Assembly: GCA_046050465.1 (NCBI GenBank)
Contig: JBJOPS010000023.1
Span: forward strand, 1-64,000
Length of the DNA stretch: 64,000 nucleotides
From: Egaibacter sp046050465
GTDB taxonomy: Bacteria; Pseudomonadota; Gammaproteobacteria; Burkholderiales; Burkholderiaceae_C
Direction: 5' to 3'
The position numbers and the translations under genes were made by a program. This document shows positions 44,944-51,767 of this stretch, piece after piece. The first letter of the stretch is position 1. Every line of letters starts with the position of its first letter. The notes under the pieces are model-generated. The model did not search any database and was not told the origin of the DNA. It saw only the letters and a program-made list of their open reading frames with translations.

Positions 44944-45863
44944 TGGAATCCTATGCATTGCTGCTGGCTGCCACGCTGAACGCAGGCACGGTTCTGGCGC
45001 TGGCCTCGCTCGGGTTACTGATCAACGAGAAGGTCGGCATCGTGAACCTTGGCGCCGAGGGCATGATGCTGTGCGCGGCCATTGCCGGGTTTGCTACCGT
45101 GGTTCACACGGGCAATGACTGGCTGGGTTTTACTGCGGGCATTGCAGTGGGCGCTGCGCTGGCCGCCATCTTTGGCGTGCTGGTGATCTGGCTCAACACC
45201 AACCAGTTTGCCACCGGGCTGGCGCTCACGCTGTTTGGCACGGGTTTCTCGGCCTTTGTCGGCACCTCGTTTGTGCAGGCCAAGATTTCGGACCGTGCCA
45301 GCTACGCCATTGCGGGGCTGTCAGACATTCCACTGGTTGGCCCCGCGCTGTTTCGGCACCACCCGCTGGTGTACCTGACGGTGGTTTTCGCGCTGGCCCT
45401 GATCTGGTTTTTGTACCGCACGCGCAGCGGTCTGGTGATGCGCAGCGTGGGCGAAAGCCCCGAGTCGGCCCATGCGCTGGGGTATCCGGTGCGCCGCATC
45501 CGCCTTGCAGCCGTGGTGATTGGCGGGGCGTTGTGTGGCGTGGCAGGTGCTTATATTTCGGTGATCTACACCCCCTTGTGGGTGGAGGGCATGGTGGCCG
45601 GCAAGGGCTGGATTGCGCTGGCCCTGACGACGTTTGCTACCTGGCGCCCGGCACGGGTGCTGCTGGGTGCCTATCTCTTTGGCGGCGTGACGATGCTGCA
45701 GTTTCACCTGCAGGGCGGCGGCGTGGATGTGCCCAGTCAGTTCCTGAGCATGCTGCCTTATGTGGCCACCATCGTCGTGCTGGCGCTGATTTCCCGCAAC
45801 CCGCAGTGGATACGCATCAACATGCCGGCGTCGATTGGCAAGCCTTTTTACCCCGGATCCTGA
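44943..45863 (+). CDS. Nucleoside/purine ABC transporter permease 2
   Basis: A 306-residue BPD_transp_2 permease with eight to nine helices. The block LGLLINEKVGIVNLGAEGMM mirrors the NIGAEGQ block of permease 1, as in other nucleoside importers of the BmpA type. Its ATG overlaps the stop of permease 1 by one base (taatg), so the two are coupled. Confidence 0.93.
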   Translation: MESYALLLAATLNAGTVLALASLGLLINEKVGIVNLGAEGMMLCAAIAGFATVVHTGNDWLGFTAGIAVGAALAAIFGVLVIWLNTNQFATGLALTLFGTGFSAFVGTSFVQAKISDRASYAIAGLSDIPLVGPALFRHHPLVYLTVVFALALIWFLYRTRSGLVMRSVGESPESAHALGYPVRRIRLAAVVIGGALCGVAGAYISVIYTPLWVEGMVAGKGWIALALTTFATWRPARVLLGAYLFGGVTMLQFHLQGGGVDVPSQFLSMLPYVATIVVLALISRNPQWIRINMPASIGKPFYPGS

Positions 45864-45927
45864 TTTTTCCGGTTCATAATTGACCCTTTTTAACCCTGCT
45901 TCAACCTTCTCCAAACAAGGAATTGAC

Positions 45928-47091
45928 ATGACTGATCTGCAAAAACGTTCGCTGCTTAAGCTCGCGGCATTCTCATCTGTGGCTGCCGCTGCGCTGGTGG
46001 GTTGCGGCAAGAAAGAAGAGGCTGCACCCGCCGCCACGGCTCCAGCTTCAGCCCCGGTGGCCGCCGCGCCTGCCAAGGCCGAGCCCCTGAAAATTGCCTT
46101 TGCTTATATTGGCCCGGTTGGTGACGGTGGCTGGACGTTTGCCCACGATAACGGTCGCAAGGCTGTCGAGAAGGAGTTTGGCGACAAGGTTGTGACCTCG
46201 TTCGTCGAAAACGTGCCCGAGTCTGCCGACGCCGAGCGCGTGATTCGCGACATGGCCGCCCAGGGCAACAAGCTGATTTTCGGCACCACATTCGGCTACA
46301 TGGAGCCCATGCTCAAGGTGGCTGCCGACACCAAAGGCGTGATGCTGGAGCACGCCACCGGCTACAAGCAGGCCGAGAACATGCGCACCTATGACAGCCG
46401 CACCTACGAAGGCGCCTACATGGCGGGCGTGATTGCCGGCAAGATGACCAAGAGCAACACGCTGGGCGTGGTGGCCTCGGTGCCAATTCCTGAAGTTTTG
46501 CGCAACATCAACAGCTTCACGCTGGGTGCCCAGTCCAGCAATCCCAAGGTCAAGACCAAAGTGGTGTGGGTGAACGAGTGGTTCAACCCACCCAAAGAGA
46601 CTGAAGCTGCTACTTCGCTGATTAACGGCGGCGCGGACGTGTTGTTCCAGAATACCGATTCACCGGCTGTTCTGAAAACTGCCCAGGAAAAAGGCAAACG
46701 CGCTTTCGGCTGGGACTCTGACATGACTGCCTATGGCCCCAAAGCCCACCTGGCGTCTGCCGTGATCAACTGGGGTCCGTACTACATCAAGGCCACCAAA
46801 GACGCGCTGGACGGCACCTGGAAGGGTGGCACGGGTTCATGGTGGGGTCATAAGGAAGGTGCAATTGACCTGGTGTCCGTTGCTGAAGACGTGCCTGCAG
46901 AAACCAAAGCCAGGATTGACGAAATCAAGGCTGGTTTGAAGGCGGGCACCTTCAGTATCTGGAAAGGCCCGATCGTGGGTCAGGATGGCAAGGAAATTCT
47001 GGCTAAAGACGCTGTGGCGGATGACAAATTCCTCGGTGGTGTGAACTTCTACGTCAAGGGCGTGGAAGGCAAGGTTCCCGGCGGCAAGTAA
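45928..47091 (+). CDS. BMP-family nucleoside-binding lipoprotein
   Basis: Substrate-binding protein of the importer, 387 residues. It has a basic N-terminus, hydrophobic core and lipobox (ALVGC), then an Ala/Pro-rich tether (residues 28-52) and a BMP/PnrA domain from LKIAFAYIGPVGDGGWTFAH on; QNTDSPAVLKTAQEKGKRAF and SWWGHKEGAIDLV are further conserved segments. PnrA-type proteins bind purine nucleosides, while other BMP members bind bases. The ATG at 45928 fits the signal peptide. A weak terminator follows. Confidence 0.93.
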   Translation: MTDLQKRSLLKLAAFSSVAAAALVGCGKKEEAAPAATAPASAPVAAAPAKAEPLKIAFAYIGPVGDGGWTFAHDNGRKAVEKEFGDKVVTSFVENVPESADAERVIRDMAAQGNKLIFGTTFGYMEPMLKVAADTKGVMLEHATGYKQAENMRTYDSRTYEGAYMAGVIAGKMTKSNTLGVVASVPIPEVLRNINSFTLGAQSSNPKVKTKVVWVNEWFNPPKETEAATSLINGGADVLFQNTDSPAVLKTAQEKGKRAFGWDSDMTAYGPKAHLASAVINWGPYYIKATKDALDGTWKGGTGSWWGHKEGAIDLVSVAEDVPAETKARIDEIKAGLKAGTFSIWKGPIVGQDGKEILAKDAVADDKFLGGVNFYVKGVEGKVPGGK

Positions 47092-47112
47092 GCGGCCGGA
47101 TTCATTCACGGG

Positions 47113-47134
47113 AAAGCCGCCTTCTGGCGGTTTT
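47113..47134 (+). terminator. Weak hairpin terminator after the transporter operon
   Basis: The stem aaagccgcc / ggcggtttt with a TTCT loop ends in a short T-run, only about 20 bp before the deaminase start. It may attenuate rather than block read-through. Confidence 0.55.
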
Positions 47135-47152
47135 CTACTTCTGGAGGAAGTC

Positions 47153-48190
47153 ATGATCATGCGGCCTATCTCCCTCGATCGTCTGCCCGATCTGCTGCGC
47201 CGCATGCCAAAAGCTGAACTGCATATGCACATCGAGGGTTCGCTGGAGCCCGAGTTGATTTTTGCACTGGCGCAGCGCAATGGCCTCACGTTGCCCTATG
47301 CCTCGGTTGAAGATTTGCGTCGAGCCTACGCTTTTACCAACCTGCAGAGTTTTCTGGATATCTATTACGCCGGGGCCAGTGTGTTGCTGCATGAGCAGGA
47401 CTTTTACGACATGACCCACGCCTACCTTGCGCGGGCTGCTATCGACAATATAGTGCATGCAGAGTTGTTTTTTGACCCGCAAACCCATACGGCGCGTGGA
47501 GTGCCCATGGAAACGGTTGTCAATGGCCTGTACCGTGCCTGTATGGATGCGAAGACCGAGTTTGGCATCAGTGCCGCACTGATCATGTGTTTTGTGCGCC
47601 ACCTGTCAGAGCAGGAAGCGTTTGAAACACTGGAACAGGCACTGCCCTATCGCGACAAGATCATTGGTGTGGGCCTTGACTCGGGCGAGGTGGGCAACCC
47701 GCCTGAAAACTTTGCGCGTGTGTTTGCACGCTGTCGCGAACTGGGGTTCCGTCTGGTGGCGCACGCTGGGGAAGAAGGCCCACCCGCCTACATCTGGAGC
47801 GCGCTGGACGTGCTGCGGGTGGAGCGCATTGACCACGGTGTGCAGGCTTTCAAAGACCCCGCGCTGATGCAGCGGCTGGTCAAGGACAAAGTGCCGCTCA
47901 CGGTGTGCCCGCTATCGAACCTGAAACTGTGTGTGTTCCCCAAACTGGCCGATCACAACCTGGGACTGCTGCTGGACGCGGGTATCGTGGCTACTGTCAA
48001 TTCGGATGACCCGGCCTACTTTGGCGGTTATCTGAACGAGAATTTCACACAGACCTTTGCTGCCACCGGTCTTACGGCGCAACACGCCTACACGCTGGCC
48101 CACAACAGTTTCGATGCCAGCTTCATCGATGCGAACGTCAGGCGAAATTACGTAGACCGGTTGAACGCGGCGTTCGAGGCGCCAATCTGA
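47153..48190 (+). CDS. Adenine deaminase (adenosine-deaminase superfamily, type 2)
   Basis: Zinc hydrolase of 345 residues with HMHIEGSLEPEL (His24, His26), LVAHAGEEGPPAYIW, ERIDHGVQAFKDP and VNSDDPAYFGGYL. The HIEGSLEP start and the SNLKLCVF segment match the Aah1-like bacterial adenine deaminases rather than adenosine deaminases, which usually have HVHLDG. It would turn adenine into hypoxanthine, the substrate of the xanthine dehydrogenase nearby. ATG at 47153 follows GGAGGAAG; a second ATG is two codons in. Confidence 0.85.
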   Translation: MIMRPISLDRLPDLLRRMPKAELHMHIEGSLEPELIFALAQRNGLTLPYASVEDLRRAYAFTNLQSFLDIYYAGASVLLHEQDFYDMTHAYLARAAIDNIVHAELFFDPQTHTARGVPMETVVNGLYRACMDAKTEFGISAALIMCFVRHLSEQEAFETLEQALPYRDKIIGVGLDSGEVGNPPENFARVFARCRELGFRLVAHAGEEGPPAYIWSALDVLRVERIDHGVQAFKDPALMQRLVKDKVPLTVCPLSNLKLCVFPKLADHNLGLLLDAGIVATVNSDDPAYFGGYLNENFTQTFAATGLTAQHAYTLAHNSFDASFIDANVRRNYVDRLNAAFEAPI

Positions 48191-48259
48191 CCGATTGCCG
48201 CCGCCAGCCCAGCTGGCATGCGCTTCAAAGGCGCGCGACAGTGCTTGGGATTAGGGGTT

Positions 48260-48826
48260 TCAGGCGCGTGCGGCAGGAACCCAGAGTTGCAGACGCGGCA
48301 GCATCAGGCGGTAAGGTGCCAGCAGCACGGCGGCCATCAGCCATTTCACGCCCAGGTCGCCAGCGGCAAGCATGCGCCAGTCCAGATCGGTCCCGGCAAA
48401 CGCGAGGAAGAAGAACAGGCCGGTATCGATGACCGAGGCCACCAGCGAGCCAATGAACGGCGCCTTCCACCACGACAGGGTACGCAGGCGGTTGAAGGCC
48501 ACGATGTCCAGCAGCTGCCCGATGATGAAGGCAATGCCTGACGCCACGGCGATGCGCCAGGGCGCCAGCGCCAGGGACGCAACCACGGCAATGGCAAAGC
48601 CAGCCCAGGCCACGCGGCGCGCGGCGGTGGCACCGACGGCGCGGTTGGTCAGGTCGGTCACCAAAAAGGCGACCGGGAAGGTGAAGGCACCCCAGGTCAG
48701 CCAGTCGTTGATGGGGAATTGCACAAGATAATTGGACGAGGCAATGACAATCAGCATCGCCAGAATCGGGCGCCACAGCTGGGTCAGCCTGGGCGTCATG
48801 AGGGAGGTGGGGGTGGGCGTGTTCAT
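48260..48826 (-). CDS. Queuosine-precursor transporter (YhhQ/VUT family)
   Basis: A 188-residue inner-membrane protein with about six helices. The signature TFPVAFLVTDLTNRAVGATA is characteristic of the VUT_1/YhhQ family, which imports preQ0/preQ1 for queuosine synthesis; WWKAPFIGSLVASVIDTGLF is the second conserved block. The ATG at 48826 is used; one at 48799 is an alternative. It stands alone in the middle of the purine cluster, opposite to its neighbours. Confidence 0.88.
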   Translation of the reverse strand: MNTPTPTSLMTPRLTQLWRPILAMLIVIASSNYLVQFPINDWLTWGAFTFPVAFLVTDLTNRAVGATAARRVAWAGFAIAVVASLALAPWRIAVASGIAFIIGQLLDIVAFNRLRTLSWWKAPFIGSLVASVIDTGLFFFLAFAGTDLDWRMLAAGDLGVKWLMAAVLLAPYRLMLPRLQLWVPAARA

Positions 48827-48937
48827 GGCCAGCATTATCGCAGGTGGCACTTTTTTGCCTGCTGGACGTACGCTTTATGGAAATTATTCGCTTGCGCGTA
48901 TTGGCTGGCCGCCAGGATTGAGTAAGCTGTGGCCAAC

Positions 48938-50233
48938 ATGAAAGCCTACCGATCATCCATCCTCCGATTCGCCCCTGACCGGGCGCCGAGCCACGCCGCC
49001 GTGCTGGAAGAAGACGGGCTGCTGGTGGTCGCACCCAACGCGGCAGGCGTGCAGGCAGTGAAGGCCGTGGGGCCGTACCATGCCCTGATTGGCCAGTTCC
49101 CCGGCATCACCGTGGAGCACCTGCCGGGGCGCATCATCGCGCCCGGTTTTGTGGACCTGCACATCCACTACCCGCAGACCGATGTGATCGGCTCACCCGC
49201 ACCGGGTTTGCTGCCCTGGCTGGAAAACTACACATTTCCGGAGGAAAAACGCTTCTCGGCCCGCGAATACAGTGCACAAGCAGCTACTTTTTTTATAGCG
49301 GAATTGTTGCGCAACGGGGTGACAACGGCGCTCACCTTTGCCACCTCGCACCCTGAATCGGTCAATGCCCTGTTCGCGCAAGCGCAGGCGAACGGCATGC
49401 GCATGATCACCGGCAAATGCCTGCAAGACCGCCACTCGCCCGATGGCGTGCGCGATGAAACCGAACTAAGCCTGATCGACTCCGAGGCGCTTATCCAGCG
49501 CTGGCATGGCAAGGGCCGCCTGGGCTACGCCATCACCCCGCGTTTTGCACCCAGCTGCACCGATGCCCAGCTGCGCGGCGCGGGCGAGCTGGCCACCAAA
49601 TACCCGAGCGTGTGGATTCAGTCGCATGTGGCCGAAAACAGGGACGAAATCGCCTGGGCACGTGAGCTGTTCCCCAACTCACGCAGTTATCTCGCCACCT
49701 ACGCCGACTTTGACCTGATGCGTGACCGCGCCATCTACGCCCATTGCATCCACTTCGACGACGACGACCGTGCCCTGATGCGCGAAACCGGCGCGGCAGC
49801 GGCCGTCAGCCCCACCAGCAACCTGTTTCTGGGCAGTGGTTTTTTTGACTATGAGGGCGCAGACCGCGTGGGTTACCGCTACGGCCTGGCCAGCGACGTG
49901 GGCGGCGGCACCTCGTTCAGCCCGTTTCACACCATGCTGGCGGCATATTACGTGGGCCGCGAGGGCCAGACCAAGCCGGGCCTGTCTTTGAGTCCGCAAC
50001 ATTTGTGGTGGCAGCACACGGCCGGTGCCGCCAGCGCGCTGCGGCTGGACGGTGTGATCGGCAACCTGCAACCCGGCTGCGAGGCGGACTTCGTGGTGCT
50101 GAACCCGCAGGCAACCCCGCTGCTGGCGCGCAAAACCGCGCGGGCGGCCAATCTGGACGAACTGCTGTTTGCCATGATCGTGCTGGGGGACGACCGGCTG
50201 ATCGAAAAAGCCGTTATTTCAGGTCGAAATTGA
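48938..50233 (+). CDS. guaD: Guanine deaminase
   Basis: Zinc-dependent conversion of guanine to xanthine, 431 residues. Metal and active-site blocks: GFVDLHIHYPQTDVIGSPAP, PRFAPSCT, SHVAEN, YAHCIHFDDDDRAL and ASDVGGGTSFSPFHTM. The ATG at 48938 is chosen over GTG 48929. Its stop codon lies inside a dispersed repeat (50226-50284). With the adenine deaminase it feeds xanthine dehydrogenase. Confidence 0.95.
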   Translation: MKAYRSSILRFAPDRAPSHAAVLEEDGLLVVAPNAAGVQAVKAVGPYHALIGQFPGITVEHLPGRIIAPGFVDLHIHYPQTDVIGSPAPGLLPWLENYTFPEEKRFSAREYSAQAATFFIAELLRNGVTTALTFATSHPESVNALFAQAQANGMRMITGKCLQDRHSPDGVRDETELSLIDSEALIQRWHGKGRLGYAITPRFAPSCTDAQLRGAGELATKYPSVWIQSHVAENRDEIAWARELFPNSRSYLATYADFDLMRDRAIYAHCIHFDDDDRALMRETGAAAAVSPTSNLFLGSGFFDYEGADRVGYRYGLASDVGGGTSFSPFHTMLAAYYVGREGQTKPGLSLSPQHLWWQHTAGAASALRLDGVIGNLQPGCEADFVVLNPQATPLLARKTARAANLDELLFAMIVLGDDRLIEKAVISGRN

Positions 50234-50284
50234 CCTCTATCCCTTACCGAATATGCGTAATTAGCTATTAAAAGTATAGCAAAC
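50226..50284 (+). repeat. Dispersed mini-repeat at the end of guaD
   Basis: The core gctattaaaagtatagc is at 50264-50280, preceded by aaattgacctctatccctta and gaatatgcgtaatta. It is one of the best-preserved copies and its first bases overlap the guaD stop codon at 50231-50233. Confidence 0.92.
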
Positions 50285-50349
50285 GCCGTGAGCGAGGCTT
50301 CACACGCAATGGCTTGCCTACAATCCTCCGCATTCCGGAGATTTATCAG

Positions 50350-50922
50350 ATGAGCATCAAAAGCGACAAATGGATACGCCGCATGGCCGAGACCACCGGC
50401 ATGATCGAGCCGTTCGAGCCCGGCCAGATTCGCCAGGCCGACGGCAAAAAAATCATCTCTTATGGCACCAGCAGCTACGGCTACGACATCCGCTGCGCGC
50501 CCGAATTCAAGGTGTTCACCAACATCCACAGCACCGTGGTGGACCCGAAGAACTTTGACGAAAAAAGCTTCGTCGATTTCCATGATGAGGTGTGCATCAT
50601 CCCGCCCAACAGTTTTGCACTGGCGCGCACTGTGGAGTACTTCCGCATTCCGCGCAACGTGCTCACCATCTGCCTGGGCAAAAGCACCTACGCACGCTGC
50701 GGCATCATCGTCAACGTGACGCCGTTTGAGCCCGAGTGGGAAGGCTATGTGACGCTGGAGTTCTCCAATACCACGCCGCTGCCCGCCAAAATCTACGCGG
50801 GCGAGGGCTGCGCCCAGGTGCTATTCTTCGAGAGCGACAAGGACGATGTGTGTGAGACCAGCTACAAAGACCGCGGTGGCAAATACCAGGGGCAGGTTGG
50901 GGTGACGTTGCCGAAGGCTTGA
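50350..50922 (+). CDS. dcd: dCTP deaminase
   Basis: Makes dUTP from dCTP, the main route to dTMP in many bacteria. The 190-residue protein has SYGTSSYGYDIRCAPEF, CLGKSTYARCGIIVNVTPFE and the C-terminal KYQGQVGVTLPKA that closes over the active site. The ATG at 50350 gives MSIKSDKWIRRMAE, as in relatives. It is followed by an inverted toxin fragment. Confidence 0.96.
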   Translation: MSIKSDKWIRRMAETTGMIEPFEPGQIRQADGKKIISYGTSSYGYDIRCAPEFKVFTNIHSTVVDPKNFDEKSFVDFHDEVCIIPPNSFALARTVEYFRIPRNVLTICLGKSTYARCGIIVNVTPFEPEWEGYVTLEFSNTTPLPAKIYAGEGCAQVLFFESDKDDVCETSYKDRGGKYQGQVGVTLPKA

Positions 50923-50932
50923 AAGACGCTCC

Positions 50933-50970
50933 GTGGTGAGTTGGGAGGTCGTGTTTGCCGAGCAGGCTCT
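50933..50970 (+). pseudogene. Inverted 5' fragment of the yoeB toxin gene
   Basis: These 38 bases on the + strand match the first 38 bases of the toxin gene on the minus strand (51236-51273) with two mismatches; both start GTGGTGAGTTGGGAGG. The frame then runs into unrelated sequence. It is a remnant of a second toxin copy or of an inversion/duplication. Confidence 0.85.
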
Positions 50971-51006
50971 CATGCGTGGTTCATGCGGGCCTGCTGCTCG
51001 GCCGCC

Positions 51007-51273
51007 TCACTCATAGTGCGTCCACATACGCAAGACCCGAACAGCTCTCTCTTTGGCGAAAATCTCATACACCATTCGGTGCTGAATATTGATGCGGCGC
51101 GAGTAAGCGCCGGTCAGGTCTCCGACCAACTCCTCGTACGGTGGCGGGTTTTGAAGAGGATTGGCGGCAATCACTGCGAGCAATTCTTGCGCCTTGGGCT
51201 TGAGCCCGCTGGCTGCCAACTTCTGTGCATCTTTGAGAGCCTGCTTGGCAAACACAACCTCCCAACTCACCAC
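51007..51273 (-). CDS. yoeB: YoeB-type ribosome-dependent mRNA interferase toxin
   Basis: Txe/YoeB family toxin of 88 residues, cleaving mRNA at the ribosomal A site. Catalytic-type residues are in place: Glu47/Glu48, Arg59-Arg60 (YSRRINIQHRMVYEIF) and His86-Tyr87 (WTHYE at the C-terminus). The start is GTG 51273 (or GTG 51270), overlapping the antitoxin stop by 7 bases, the usual antitoxin-toxin coupling. Confidence 0.93.
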   Translation of the reverse strand: MVSWEVVFAKQALKDAQKLAASGLKPKAQELLAVIAANPLQNPPPYEELVGDLTGAYSRRINIQHRMVYEIFAKERAVRVLRMWTHYE

Positions 51274-51509
51274 TTGAGTGCCTTCGCACTTTTTGCCAAC
51301 GGTTGCGCCATACCTGCCTTGATGGACTCGCGCATGCCTGGCACTGCGAGCAGGTACAACGTCTCTTGAATTGCATTCCAGTCTTCAGCCGACAGCAAAA
51401 CAGCACTTGAGCGCTTTCCGGAAATGATGATCGGTTCATGAGACGCTGCCGCCTCATCAATGATTCGGTATAAATTTGAGCGAGCTTCGCTGGCGGTAAG
51501 TGCATGCAT
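51267..51509 (-). CDS. yefM: YefM-type antitoxin (Phd/YefM family)
   Basis: An 80-residue antitoxin with the Phd/YefM fold (MHALTASEARSNLYRIIDEA), the segment PIIISGKRSSAVLLSAEDWN and a C-terminal toxin-binding tail. It should neutralise the YoeB toxin and repress its own operon. The ATG at 51509 has an AAGGGA ribosome site; the nine extra upstream codons are unconserved. Confidence 0.93.
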   Translation of the reverse strand: MHALTASEARSNLYRIIDEAAASHEPIIISGKRSSAVLLSAEDWNAIQETLYLLAVPGMRESIKAGMAQPLAKSAKALKW

Positions 51510-51534
51510 ATTGTTTCCCTTTGGAGATGCATTC

Positions 51535-51560
51535 AATGGTACGTAATACCGTACGTATTG
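51535..51560 (-). promoter_or_regulatory. Paired GTAC operator candidate of yefM-yoeB
   Basis: Two GTAC-centred half palindromes, ggtacg (51538-51543) and cgtacg (51550-51555), lie 12 bp centre to centre, about 30 bp upstream of yefM. The E. coli yefM-yoeB operator also has two palindromes with GTAC cores, so autorepression here is a reasonable inference. Confidence 0.5.
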
Positions 51561-51586
51561 TCAACGACTCAATGCAACGCAACAGC

Positions 51587-51622
51587 GGGGCTAACGTCCG
51601 GGGCTAATGTCCGGGGTGATGC
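51587..51622. repeat. 13-bp tandem repeat between yefM and tex
   Basis: The unit CGGGGCTAACGTC is followed by CGGGGCTAATGTC and a partial third copy CGGGG. It lies in the 258-bp gap between the divergent yefM and tex genes; function unknown. Confidence 0.7.
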
Positions 51623-51767
51623 ACTACTGGGAAAACCCGACTCCATCAGAGCGGATGTTTACGAATACTTCCTTGGCATGTGTAGTGGCCTTCGGATTTC
51701 CTGTGGCAAACTCGCCCGCTCGAATTTCAACAACCATGAAAATCCGCACCACTTTGGTGCAAAACCA

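Noticed and set aside
47438..47454. gctatcgacaatatagt in the adenine deaminase gene
   Set aside because: Core spacing only, no flank match, and the codons encode a conserved family segment (AAIDNIVHAELFFDP).
49261..49300. gctactttttttatagc inside guaD with the 17-bp core spacing
   Set aside because: The flanks do not match the repeat family and the protein segment (AATFFIAELLRNG) is normal for guanine deaminases with no length change.
51504..51767. Extra 88 codons upstream of tex
   Set aside because: They lie over the antitoxin promoter and tandem repeats and are unlike Tex N-termini; MQSIIHQLAAEI is the family start.
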